A stretch of 14,354 bases of DNA, taken from the NCBI GenBank assembly GCA_003242115.1, contig QBMP01000094.1:1-14354 (forward strand), given 5' to 3'. The notes under the pieces are model-generated. The model was given only the letters and a program-made list of their open reading frames with translations, was not told the origin of the DNA and ran no database searches. Origin of the DNA: Phormidesmis priestleyi. GTDB lineage: Bacteria; Cyanobacteriota; Cyanobacteriia; Phormidesmidales; Phormidesmidaceae. Positions 6,906 through 12,571 of this stretch are shown here, piece by piece (position 1 is the first letter of the stretch; each line of letters begins with the position of its first letter). The translations under genes were made by a program, and so were the position numbers.

Positions 6906-7494
6906 CGTTCTGTGCCTCCTCTCGTTGTAGGGCGTAACGCAAATCAGGCCGCGCGATATCTGAAACGTGCATACGGAAGCGGCGGCGGGCTTCTGCATAC
7001 TTGGCCCCACCGCCTTTGGACAGTCCCCAAACTTCTTTAATCAGCTTGGTTTGGCTCAGCCCTTGCGCATACAGCCGCCTGCATCTAGCCCGCTCTGCTG
7101 GATCAGGTGGTGTGCTGAGTTCAAGCGGCGGGCAAGGCAGTTCGGTTACTGGCTCATCACCGGGGCGAACGGTAGGGATAACTTCACTGTTGCCATTAGA
7201 GGTATGTCGGGGACGGTCGCCGGGGATGTCGGCGCTCTCCCATGCGTGGATAGGGCGCTCAGGCGTGTGCGATCGCGGAAAGACTTCGACCATGCCAGGG
7301 GCATTGATTCGTGCGGTTGTGGGCGCGAATGGAATGACGCCGGTGACGCCATTACGATGCGTCACACCGCGCCACGCATCAGCGGCCCAGCGGCTGCTTG
7401 ACTGCCGGTTGTGGGTGGCCCAACCGACTGCGCCGCTCACTAGCGTCATAGTTGCCAGACTGCCTAAGACTAATGCAGCTATTGAGAGAGACAT
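6898..7494 (-). CDS. Single-pass membrane protein with C-terminal DNA-binding-like domain
   Basis: This 198-residue protein has an N-terminal hydrophobic helix (residues 3-26), a long polar Pro/Arg-rich linker (about 30-130), and a C-terminal domain (132-175) with the pattern RLYAQGLSQTKLIKEVWG then KGGGAKYAEARRR. That pattern resembles winged-helix tails I associate with FtsK/HerA-like ATPases of cyanobacterial accessory DNA, but there is no Walker motif or ATPase domain here. GGGAGGG eight bases before the ATG supports the start. It overlaps the next gene by eight bases. A membrane-tethered DNA-binding role is an inference; I cannot assign a known family. Confidence 0.65.
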   Translation of the reverse strand: MSLSIAALVLGSLATMTLVSGAVGWATHNRQSSSRWAADAWRGVTHRNGVTGVIPFAPTTARINAPGMVEVFPRSHTPERPIHAWESADIPGDRPRHTSNGNSEVIPTVRPGDEPVTELPCPPLELSTPPDPAERARCRRLYAQGLSQTKLIKEVWGLSKGGGAKYAEARRRFRMHVSDIARPDLRYALQREEAQNDA

Positions 7495-7565
7495 GCTGAT
7501 TGCCCTCCCTGATAGCCGTGAGTGTGATCAGCGCGTACATAGGGCGCGCCGTATTGTGTTTTCAT
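7479..7565 (-). CDS. Putative 28-residue leader peptide of the membrane-protein operon
   Basis: An ATG at 7563-7565 follows AGGAG with a seven-base gap. It encodes 28 residues starting MKTQYGAPYVRADHTHGYQG and stops at TAG 7479-7481, 16 bases inside the next gene. The good ribosome binding site and the overlap suggest a coupled leader peptide. Length and lack of recognisable features keep confidence moderate. It may simply raise translation of the membrane protein or respond to an envelope or antibiotic signal. Confidence 0.42.
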   Translation of the reverse strand: MKTQYGAPYVRADHTHGYQGGQSACLSQ

Positions 7566-7595
7566 AGTGAGGCTCCTGTTAGATGCTTGAGCACA

Positions 7596-7635
7596 GGGCA
7601 CCTGAGCGCTTTACTCGCTTTTCAGGTGCCCTTTT
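7596..7635. terminator. Hairpin between divergent operons
   Basis: GGGCACCTGA (7596-7605) pairs perfectly with TCAGGTGCCC (7622-7631) and is followed on the + strand by TTTT. No + gene precedes it, so it may act as a leader structure (on the minus transcript) for the membrane-protein operon or as a barrier between the two promoters. Confidence 0.5.
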
Positions 7636-7645
7636 CAGTTGGATA

Positions 7646-7663
7646 GTATCATGGTATGGATAC
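7646..7663. promoter_or_regulatory. Putative operator GTATC-N8-GATAC
   Basis: GTATC (7646-7650) and GATAC (7659-7663) form an inverted repeat, with a further GCATAC at 7669-7674 echoing the half-site. It lies about 60 bases upstream of the ribbon-helix-helix gene and between divergent operons, the expected place for an autoregulatory site. Binding is inferred. Confidence 0.4.
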
Positions 7664-7723
7664 GGTGTGCATACTTAAGGTAGAGTGAGGGCACATCTAG
7701 TACCCTAATGAGGTGTAAACACA

Positions 7724-7933
7724 ATGGTTTCAAAAGCAAGCGTGGCAACAGATAAAGCAAGATTGGTTGCCTACTGTGACCCAGAACTTAAGCAGAAACT
7801 GGAAAGGCTAGCAGAGCTACGGTTTAGAAGTCTGAGTAACTTGGTTGAGTCAGTTGCGGCGGCTGAGGTTGCTAAAGCTGAGCAGTCTGGTGAGCTGGCT
7901 ATTCACGACGGTAAAGAGCAGTCAAAAGCGTAG
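7724..7933 (+). CDS. Ribbon-helix-helix (CopG/Arc-like) regulator
   Basis: This 69-residue protein has a beta-strand-like ARLVAYCD at about residues 12-19, a helix ELKQKLERLAELR, a turn with SLSN, and a second helix LVESVAAAEV, which is the ribbon-helix-helix layout. Such proteins dimerise to bind short repeats and serve as antitoxins, plasmid copy-control factors or repressors. GAGG about 10 bases before the ATG is a modest ribosome binding site. It is followed nine bases later by a coiled-coil gene on the same strand and is divergent from the membrane-protein operon. It may repress both directions through the inverted repeat at 7646-7663. Confidence 0.72.
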   Translation: MVSKASVATDKARLVAYCDPELKQKLERLAELRFRSLSNLVESVAAAEVAKAEQSGELAIHDGKEQSKA

Positions 7934-7942
7934 GGCGAGTAA

Positions 7943-8209
7943 ATGAGCGACGACAGGCTAAGCAGCCTAGAAAATCGGATGAACAGGGTAGAGGAAGTGC
8001 TTACCAGCGCCGGGGACTTCCTCTTACAGGCATCGGCGCTAGCACAGCAGAACACAACCGCCATTGATAGGCTGACTCAGCGCATAGATCGCAATGCCCT
8101 AGCCATTGAAAGATTGACCGATAGAATTGATAGCCTCACAGCCGCTAGCGAACGACATGACCGCATCCTTGACTACCTATTGGGGCAACAGGCCAACGGC
8201 AGCAACTAG
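7943..8209 (+). CDS. Coiled-coil protein
   Basis: This 88-residue protein is predicted to be nearly all helix, with heptad spacing and an internal 14-residue duplication (AIDRLTQRIDRNAL followed by AIERLTDRIDSLTA, about residues 40-67). It has no membrane segment or catalytic motif. AGGG seven bases upstream supports the ATG. It forms a two-gene unit with the ribbon-helix-helix gene and ends 86 bases from the right att repeat. It is not a recognisable toxin. Similar short coiled-coil proteins are common hypotheticals in cyanobacteria. Oligomerisation or partner binding is the only inference the sequence supports. Confidence 0.65.
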   Translation: MSDDRLSSLENRMNRVEEVLTSAGDFLLQASALAQQNTTAIDRLTQRIDRNALAIERLTDRIDSLTAASERHDRILDYLLGQQANGSN

Positions 8210-8227
8210 CTACTTAAAATTTGGTCA

Positions 8228-8249
8228 TTTGTGGGCAGATTGTGGGCAG
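8228..8249 (+). repeat. TGTGGGCAG pair: integrase arm site (right end of element 1)
   Basis: These 22 bases are identical and in the same orientation to 2259-2280 at the other end of the element. They contain two TGTGGGCAG units 11 bp apart and lie 46 bp inside the right att repeat. Confidence 0.62.
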
Positions 8250-8295
8250 AGGGCCAAAATAAAGGCTGTAAGTATTGATTTATAAGGATTCGTGC

Positions 8296-8346
8296 CTACT
8301 TTGGGGTAGTAGGGGTCGTGGGTTCAAATCCCGCCGCTCCGATTGG
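8296..8346 (+). repeat. Shared att between element 1 and element 2 (51-bp repeat of tRNA-Pro 3' part)
   Basis: This is an exact copy of 2119-2169, carrying the anticodon stem-loop through the 3' end of tRNA-Pro(GGG). The bases before 8296 do not form a D arm or acceptor stem, so this is not a functional tRNA but an attachment site. It is both the right end of element 1 and the left end of element 2. Confidence 0.92.
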
Positions 8347-8371
8347 CGAAACACTTGCAATATAAGGCTTT

Positions 8372-8399
8372 AAGCCGTTCTCATATGAGGGCGGCTTTT
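8372..8399 (+). terminator. Rho-independent-like terminator after the second att
   Basis: AAGCCGTTCTCAT pairs with ATGAGGGCGGCTT as a 13-bp stem (with G-T pairs) and is followed by TT on the + strand. It could stop + transcripts leaving element 1 or protect the integrase 3' end of element 2. Confidence 0.6.
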
Positions 8400-8405
8400 G
8401 TCGTT

Positions 8406-8435
8406 AGTGGGCAAAGTGGGGCAATTAATGGGCAA
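8406..8435 (+). repeat. GTGGGCAA repeats: arm-like sites of element 2
   Basis: AGTGGGCAA (8406), AGTGGGGCAA (8415) and ATGGGCAA (8428) are three near-copies in 30 bp between att and the integrase stop. This is the same position and nearly the same core (GTGGGCA) as the arm repeats in element 1, fitting two related integrases. Confidence 0.5.
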
Positions 8436-9593
8436 TTAGTGAATATCCGGCATCGAGGGCATCTCTAAAAGATGGCTGTAGGTTTCCTCAATCATGCGGG
8501 TGGTGCTGTGCCCAGCGACGGCGGCAGCTTGCTTTACTGTCCATCCGCCGTATTCTAGGCCGTAGCTGATCAGCGTATGGCGTGATGTGTAGGGCGGTCG
8601 ATAGCGGACGTTTGCGGCCTCACAAACTACCTTCCAATAGCGTTCACGATAGTTATGGTCATCGATGGGCCCGCCACCGGCGGCGGTGAAAATCAGATCA
8701 TCGGGCTGCGCGTCCTTGGGTTGTAGCGCGGTGAATAGCTGATGTAGACGATCGCTCATTGGCAAAGCCCGTACGTTATCTGTTTTGGTGCCCTTTCGCT
8801 GCCTCGATTTCCCAGAAGTGAGCCCATCGGGTGAGCGGGTGAGTGATTCGCGAATAGTCACCAGTCGCCGGGTTAGATCTACATGTGCCCACCGTAAGCC
8901 GATGGCCTCGGAAGGGCGCAGACCGAGGGAAAACAGCACCACAGTAAAGCTGTAGTAGTGGCTAGCGGCTGGGTGTAACAGCATGGTCATGAGGAACTGC
9001 GCAAGCTCATCGAGTGAGAATGGCGTTCTGTCCTGCACTTTTACCGCGTTAGCGCCTTTGATCGGGTGGATCTGCTCAAACACGTTCTCTCTGAGATGCT
9101 TTTGAGCGAGAAGCCAGCGCCCAAAGTCTTTTAGCAGCACTAGGTTTTGATTGGCCGTTTTGGGCGATTGACGAACGCGCAGCAGCGCGACAACCGCCCG
9201 CGCATCTTTGACGGTCATGACATCCCGGTTAAATCGAGCAATGTTTGAGCGCAGCGCTCGGTATTTGGTCGAGATGGTTTGACCGCTGGTGCCTGCTTCT
9301 GCTTTAGATGCGGTGAAGGCATCAAATAAATCAGCGGTAGAGGCGGTGGGCTTCTGCCAGCGGGTCTGATAGGCAATGACTCTATAACGTTCTAGCGACT
9401 CGTCATAGTCGCCGCTGATGATGTCGGCTTCCATTTCAGCCGCTTTCCGAGCTGCCAGCTCCCGATTTTCGGGTGTGTCGGGAAGGTAAAGCGATAGCTG
9501 CCGCTGCTTGCCTAGATATTGCCAGCGCAGGCGCAATATATTTCTACGAACGGCCACGCTTACCCCTCCGCGCCTGCTGCGCTGCCCTTTCAT
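8436..9593 (-). CDS. int: Tyrosine recombinase/integrase of element 2
   Basis: This 385-residue protein has exactly the length of the element 1 integrase and clear similarity along the whole chain, including an N-terminal arm-binding domain (GGVSVAVRRNILRLRWQYLG), the TKYRALRSNIARF segment and the catalytic core. Active-site residues are R226 (LGLRPSEA), probably K270, R338 (PYTSRHT), H362 (VAGHSTTRM) and the nucleophile Y372 (ETYSH). As in its relative, box II is YxxR. Its ATG directly abuts the stop of the primase-helicase gene (TAGATG), so it is probably translated by coupling in one operon. Its shared specificity with the first integrase explains the tandem arrangement. Confidence 0.93.
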   Translation of the reverse strand: MKGQRSRRGGVSVAVRRNILRLRWQYLGKQRQLSLYLPDTPENRELAARKAAEMEADIISGDYDESLERYRVIAYQTRWQKPTASTADLFDAFTASKAEAGTSGQTISTKYRALRSNIARFNRDVMTVKDARAVVALLRVRQSPKTANQNLVLLKDFGRWLLAQKHLRENVFEQIHPIKGANAVKVQDRTPFSLDELAQFLMTMLLHPAASHYYSFTVVLFSLGLRPSEAIGLRWAHVDLTRRLVTIRESLTRSPDGLTSGKSRQRKGTKTDNVRALPMSDRLHQLFTALQPKDAQPDDLIFTAAGGGPIDDHNYRERYWKVVCEAANVRYRPPYTSRHTLISYGLEYGGWTVKQAAAVAGHSTTRMIEETYSHLLEMPSMPDIH

Positions 9594-11885
9594 CTATTTG
9601 GCGATCGCTAGCTCAGAAACGGCGATTGATTGAGTAAATCGCCAAGCCGTGTGGTTGACTACCGCTATATCTTCAGCAATAGATTCAACTATCAGTTTTT
9701 TACGCCCGCAGATGCGCTCACGTTGCCAATTTTGGCCCACATATCGAACCTGATCACCCGGTTTTAGTGTGTGACAGTTGCTAGCGCCATCTAGCGCCAA
9801 CAGCGGATCACCCTGTTGGCGCTTTGTATCCCCTGCTGTGCTTGGTTTAGAGTCCTTGCGCCAACAATTACCCTTATCAGGGCTCAAAGTGATCATTTCT
9901 TCTGAAGTGATCATTGAGTTTTGATCACTTAGAGCAGAATGATCACTTTGATCACTATATTCCCTGTAACCTTCTTTTTGTTGGCGCAAGGCTGTATCGC
10001 TTTCCCCGTCTGGGTTAGCTACCGCCAACAGGCTATCCAGCTGTTGGCGGTAGTTGGCGCTACGCATATAGCGGGCTGGCCTTGGCCCTTTGCCTCCCAC
10101 CTTGATCACCATATCGTCCGCCTGTAATCTATACAGGATGGTGCTTACAGACGACGCTTTGAAATTTAGCGATTTGGCTACCTCTGTGACAGTTGCCTCG
10201 CCTATGAGGTTTAGGTGATCTAAAATCTGGTCTTTCATATCGCCATCGACCCGTGGTTCCCAGTTGCCTAGCAAGCGCCATTCAAGGGTGGCTGGATTGA
10301 TGCGAATTCTTAGATCCATATTGTCGGTATGGCCATTTTCGGCGATCAGCCGATAGCAGTTGTCAGCCGGAATAATCACCATTGAGCCGCGCGCCGTCGC
10401 CCTAATTGAGCCGCTACCTCTGAGCAGGTCAAAAGGGTTTTGGTCTTTCTCAATGGTGCCTTTGCTGAGGTGATGGGTGAGGATAGCGCAGACGTTTTTG
10501 GCTTTGCACATTTCCTGTAGTGGCTCCAGCACTTGACCCATTTCTGCCCCGGTTTCTTTCATGCCGTCGCTGCGCACACGGCTAAAGGTGTCGAGAACGA
10601 CTAGGCGCACATCGCCGATTTCATCTATGGCCTCGCCCAGGTCAGGCAGTTCGGTGAGCTTGAATTTGTCTAGCCAGTAGACGGGTAGATCTCTATCCCA
10701 GCCTTGGGAAATTTGGCGCGTTTTTATTTTGGCGTCGCCATCTTCCAGGTTGACGTAAAGAACGCTTCCCTGTGTGACTGGTCTATCTAAAAATTTGCCG
10801 CCGGTGGCGATCGCTTTCGCTAGCGTCATACACCAAAGCGACTTACCGCCGCGTGGTGGCATCCCTAAAACAAACAGTTCGTCACAGGTCAGCAGCTCAG
10901 GCACGAGCCAATCAATGTAGTCAGCCGCTCTATCAATCAGCTCTGCATTGGTGATCATGCGCAGCTGCACATCATTTTTCTTGGTTGCTATCGCCCACCG
11001 CTCAGCCTTGGCAGCCGCCTCATGAATATCCTTAATCTCAAAAACATTGAGTGCATCAGTGATGTCCCATCCCTCTTCCGAGCCTTCGATTGTTGGAACG
11101 GTGGCCACCTTGCTTCTGGTGCCTAGCCTATCGGCCAGTTTTTTCGCGCCCTTTCGCCCTGGCTCGTCCTGGTCGTAGAAGATCACCACGTCACCCGGCA
11201 TTCTATCCAGCTCGTCCGGTGCCGGTGCCGAGCCGCACCCACAGGTGAAGCAGGCGATCGCTACTTTTGGATCAGCTCTCATCTCCCAGCCCAAGCGGAT
11301 CGCATCCCATTCGCCTTCGCATAGGTAGGTGCAGTCAGCGCCATCTGGTTTATGAGTGAAGAAGACTTGTTGAGGGATACCGTATTGGCTCCAGTCTTGA
11401 GCGTCTGCCGGTCTGTCGTCGCCGGTGAGCCACGGTGCTATGCGTTTTTTACGCCAGTATTGGGTGCCGGTGGCGTTTGGGATGGGGATGCTGATGCTGG
11501 GGATGTGCTTGCTGCCTGCTTTCGATCTGGCAATGCCTAGCTTGAAATGGGCTATCGCCTCTTCGGTTATGCCCCTTGCATTCAACCATTCAAGCGCTTT
11601 GGATGATTTGCTCATGAGTGCGTGATCTTGAGCAATTCGCTGAGGTGGAACACTGGTGGAGGTGCGCTGCGGCTGTGCGAGGGCTGTGGGTATCTGACGC
11701 GGCTTCTCTTGGCCGAGTGCGGCTCGAATATCTTCGGTTGAGCAGCCCCGGTGACATTTATACGCACCATCAGTCCCAGGCACCAAGGCAAGGTTTTTCT
11801 TTTTGCCCTTGCCGTCGGCTTCACAAGATGGGCAAACAGCTCGAAGTGACGAGTCAAACTCGATATGATCAGTTATTTTGAACAT
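9594..11885 (-). CDS. TOPRIM primase fused to RepA/DnaB-like hexameric helicase
   Basis: This 763-residue protein is the likely replication protein of element 2. A zinc-binding N-terminus (C18, C21, C44, C48) is followed by a TOPRIM domain at about 185-265 (CEGEWDA with E190/D194; FYDQDEPG with D238/D240). A RecA-fold helicase covers about 330-500: Walker A GMPPRGGKS (341-349), Walker B VVLDTFSR (429-436), and LTHHLSKG (469-476) as a sensor-like motif. A winged helix lies at 553-605, and a low-complexity linker (620-700) and an SH3-like tail (705-760) follow. The layout resembles fused primase-helicases of phages and integrated plasmids. No clear ribosome binding site precedes the ATG. The linker region holds unusual DNA repeats. 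The stop abuts the integrase start. Confidence 0.87.
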   Translation of the reverse strand: MFKITDHIEFDSSLRAVCPSCEADGKGKKKNLALVPGTDGAYKCHRGCSTEDIRAALGQEKPRQIPTALAQPQRTSTSVPPQRIAQDHALMSKSSKALEWLNARGITEEAIAHFKLGIARSKAGSKHIPSISIPIPNATGTQYWRKKRIAPWLTGDDRPADAQDWSQYGIPQQVFFTHKPDGADCTYLCEGEWDAIRLGWEMRADPKVAIACFTCGCGSAPAPDELDRMPGDVVIFYDQDEPGRKGAKKLADRLGTRSKVATVPTIEGSEEGWDITDALNVFEIKDIHEAAAKAERWAIATKKNDVQLRMITNAELIDRAADYIDWLVPELLTCDELFVLGMPPRGGKSLWCMTLAKAIATGGKFLDRPVTQGSVLYVNLEDGDAKIKTRQISQGWDRDLPVYWLDKFKLTELPDLGEAIDEIGDVRLVVLDTFSRVRSDGMKETGAEMGQVLEPLQEMCKAKNVCAILTHHLSKGTIEKDQNPFDLLRGSGSIRATARGSMVIIPADNCYRLIAENGHTDNMDLRIRINPATLEWRLLGNWEPRVDGDMKDQILDHLNLIGEATVTEVAKSLNFKASSVSTILYRLQADDMVIKVGGKGPRPARYMRSANYRQQLDSLLAVANPDGESDTALRQQKEGYREYSDQSDHSALSDQNSMITSEEMITLSPDKGNCWRKDSKPSTAGDTKRQQGDPLLALDGASNCHTLKPGDQVRYVGQNWQRERICGRKKLIVESIAEDIAVVNHTAWRFTQSIAVSELAIAK
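9793..9823. repeat. Intragenic palindrome AGCGCCAACAG/CTGTTGGCGCT
   Basis: Perfect 11-bp arms (9793-9803 and 9813-9823) lie around a nine-base loop inside the primase-helicase gene. On the coding strand it encodes RQQGDPLLAL. It shares arms, loop length and reading frame with the hairpin at 10020-10052. Confidence 0.75.
9854..9991. repeat. 14-bp inverted repeat CCTTGCGCCAACAA flanking the TGATCA cluster
   Basis: CCTTGCGCCAACAA (9854-9867) and TTGTTGGCGCAAGG (9978-9991) are exact reverse complements. They enclose the AAGTGATCA cluster and share the GCGCCAACA core with the neighbouring hairpins. Confidence 0.72.
9887..9957. repeat. AAGTGATCA cluster (two direct, two inverted, one near copy)
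   Basis: AAGTGATCA occurs at 9887 and 9905; its complement TGATCACTT at 9922 and 9940; and TGATCACTA at 9949. Five TGATCA palindromes fall within 65 bp. They lie in the region encoding a Ser/Asp-rich linker of the primase-helicase. The arrangement resembles clustered protein-binding sites (iterons or operator). Confidence 0.68.
10020..10052. repeat. Intragenic palindrome TACCGCCAACAG/CTGTTGGCGGTA
   Basis: Perfect 12-bp arms (10020-10031 and 10041-10052) lie around a nine-base loop within the primase-helicase gene. It encodes YRQQLDSLLAV on the coding strand and is followed at 10053 by another GTTGGCGC half-site. It is a sister copy of the hairpin at 9793-9823. Confidence 0.75.
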
Positions 11886-11907
11886 TGTTATGAGGGGTAA
11901 AACTACA

Positions 11908-11940
11908 AAAGCCGTCCCCTGTGGTATTGGGGGCGGCTTT
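11908..11940 (-). terminator. Hairpin terminator/attenuator just upstream of the primase-helicase gene
   Basis: AAAGCCGTCCCC (11908-11919) pairs with GGGGGCGGCTTT (11929-11940) over 12 bp with one G-T pair and a nine-base loop. On the minus strand the stem is followed by TTTTG. It lies 22 bases before the primase-helicase ATG, so any transcript starting further upstream must pass through it. Confidence 0.75.
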
Positions 11941-11945
11941 AAGAA

Positions 11946-12182
11946 CTAATTAATCGATTGTGAGAGCAGGTATTCCAGCTCTAGGCGGTAGGCGTTGAGA
12001 ATGAAGAGGCGAGGCCGTTGCAGATGAACGATCCATGCTCGGTGTGCGTAGGCCGGGGCATGGCGGCAGATCGCTACTGGCCACAGTATTTCTAGTCTGG
12101 TCTGCTGGGCGAGTGGGTGGCGACGCGAAAACGCCCACCGCCACACGGAGAAATCGTGTAAAATATGTTGCATAACGTTCAT
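11946..12182 (-). CDS. Small hypothetical protein upstream of the primase-helicase gene
   Basis: This 78-residue frame starts with ATG at 12180-12182 and ends just before the hairpin at 11908-11940. It contains LEILWPVAICRHAPAYAHRAW and RPRLFILNAYRLELEYLL, a Trp/Arg-rich amphipathic pattern with well-spaced charged residues that looks like a real protein more than its alternative frame. There is no Shine-Dalgarno sequence; the leader is A-rich (GAAATAAAAAATAGCA). I do not recognise it. It would be the first gene of the primase/integrase operon, separated from it by the terminator-like hairpin. Confidence 0.45.
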   Translation of the reverse strand: MNVMQHILHDFSVWRWAFSRRHPLAQQTRLEILWPVAICRHAPAYAHRAWIVHLQRPRLFILNAYRLELEYLLSQSIN

Positions 12183-12200
12183 TGCTATTTTTTATTTCGT

Positions 12201-12235
12201 GAAACCCTTTCGAGCTGATGACTCGGAGGGGTTTT
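12201..12235 (+). terminator. 14-bp hairpin with TTTT 3' arm
   Basis: GAAACCCTTTCGAG (12201-12214) pairs with CTCGGAGGGGTTTT (12222-12235) throughout, using G-T pairs, around a seven-base loop. It lies upstream of the small leftward gene. On the + strand the stem ends in TTTTG, typical of an intrinsic terminator. On the minus strand it would be a leader structure. Confidence 0.55.
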
Positions 12236-12345
12236 GTCTGTTCTGATACTTGCGTGTTACTACGGCTCTTTTAGAACTGCGATCGCACATGTGTCCTGAC
12301 GCTGCCTAAGATGGCTGTAAAGCTAACTCATCACAGGTTTCAGGC

Positions 12346-12471
12346 ATGACGCAATCCGTAAATTGGGCTTCCGTACACGCTTCGATAAATGCCGCCCGTG
12401 AAAAGGCTCTACGTGATTGGCTGGTTCGGCAAAAGGGAAGCCAGCCAGCGCCGGTAATGGTTGAACTCTAA
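12346..12471 (+). CDS. 41-residue small protein
   Basis: An ATG frame at 12346 encodes 41 residues (starting MTQSVNWASVHASINAAREK) and stops at TAA 12469-12471. The sequence is helical with alternating charges and Ala, and ends GSQPAPVMVEL. A strong intrinsic terminator follows at 12522-12548 on the same strand, which supports a transcribed unit. The ribosome binding site is weak (AGG or CAGG nearby). I do not recognise the family. Confidence 0.5.
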   Translation: MTQSVNWASVHASINAAREKALRDWLVRQKGSQPAPVMVEL

Positions 12472-12499
12472 ATAATCGCTATACCTCCTACCTGTGAGT

Positions 12500-12548
12500 A
12501 AAGCAGTCTACTAAGGGCATTCAGCCGCCTTTCGTGGGCTGCTTTTTT
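12500..12548 (+). terminator. Intrinsic terminator after the 41-residue gene
   Basis: An inner stem CAGCC/GGCTG (12522-12526 and 12537-12541) is followed by C and T6 (12543-12548). An alternative longer pairing joins AAAGCAG (12500-12506) with CTGCTTT (12539-12545). Confidence 0.7.
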
Positions 12549-12571
12549 GTTGGTCAATATGTGTGGAGAAT

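Larger units (their letters stand above)
2119..8346. mobile_element. Element 1: integrated VapE-type replicative element (satellite-like), about 6.2 kb
   Basis: It is bounded by the 51-bp att repeats. It encodes a tyrosine integrase next to the tRNA, a VapE-type replication protein, an excisionase-like protein, two membrane proteins, a ribbon-helix-helix protein and a coiled-coil protein, and it holds an iteron-like non-coding region. No relaxase, coupling ATPase, capsid, terminase or transposase gene is recognisable, so it probably depends on a helper phage or conjugative element for transfer. The boundaries are seen in the sequence; the satellite identity is inferred. Confidence 0.82.

Noticed and set aside
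6967..7567. Long rightward open frames of 144 and 188 codons
   Set aside because: They lie antisense to the membrane-protein operon, which has ribosome binding sites, overlapping starts and sensible membrane segments; the antisense frames are low-complexity and lack binding sites.
7724..8209. A classical toxin-antitoxin pair
   Set aside because: The second protein is a plain coiled coil without any toxin motif; the pair is reported only as a regulator plus partner.
8296..8346. A second tRNA-Pro gene
   Set aside because: Only the anticodon arm to the 3' end is present; the upstream bases do not form an acceptor 5' strand or D arm.
11352..11881. Rightward open frames opposite the N-terminal part of the primase-helicase gene
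   Set aside because: They overlap conserved zinc-finger and TOPRIM coding sequence on the other strand and show no binding sites or recognisable protein features.
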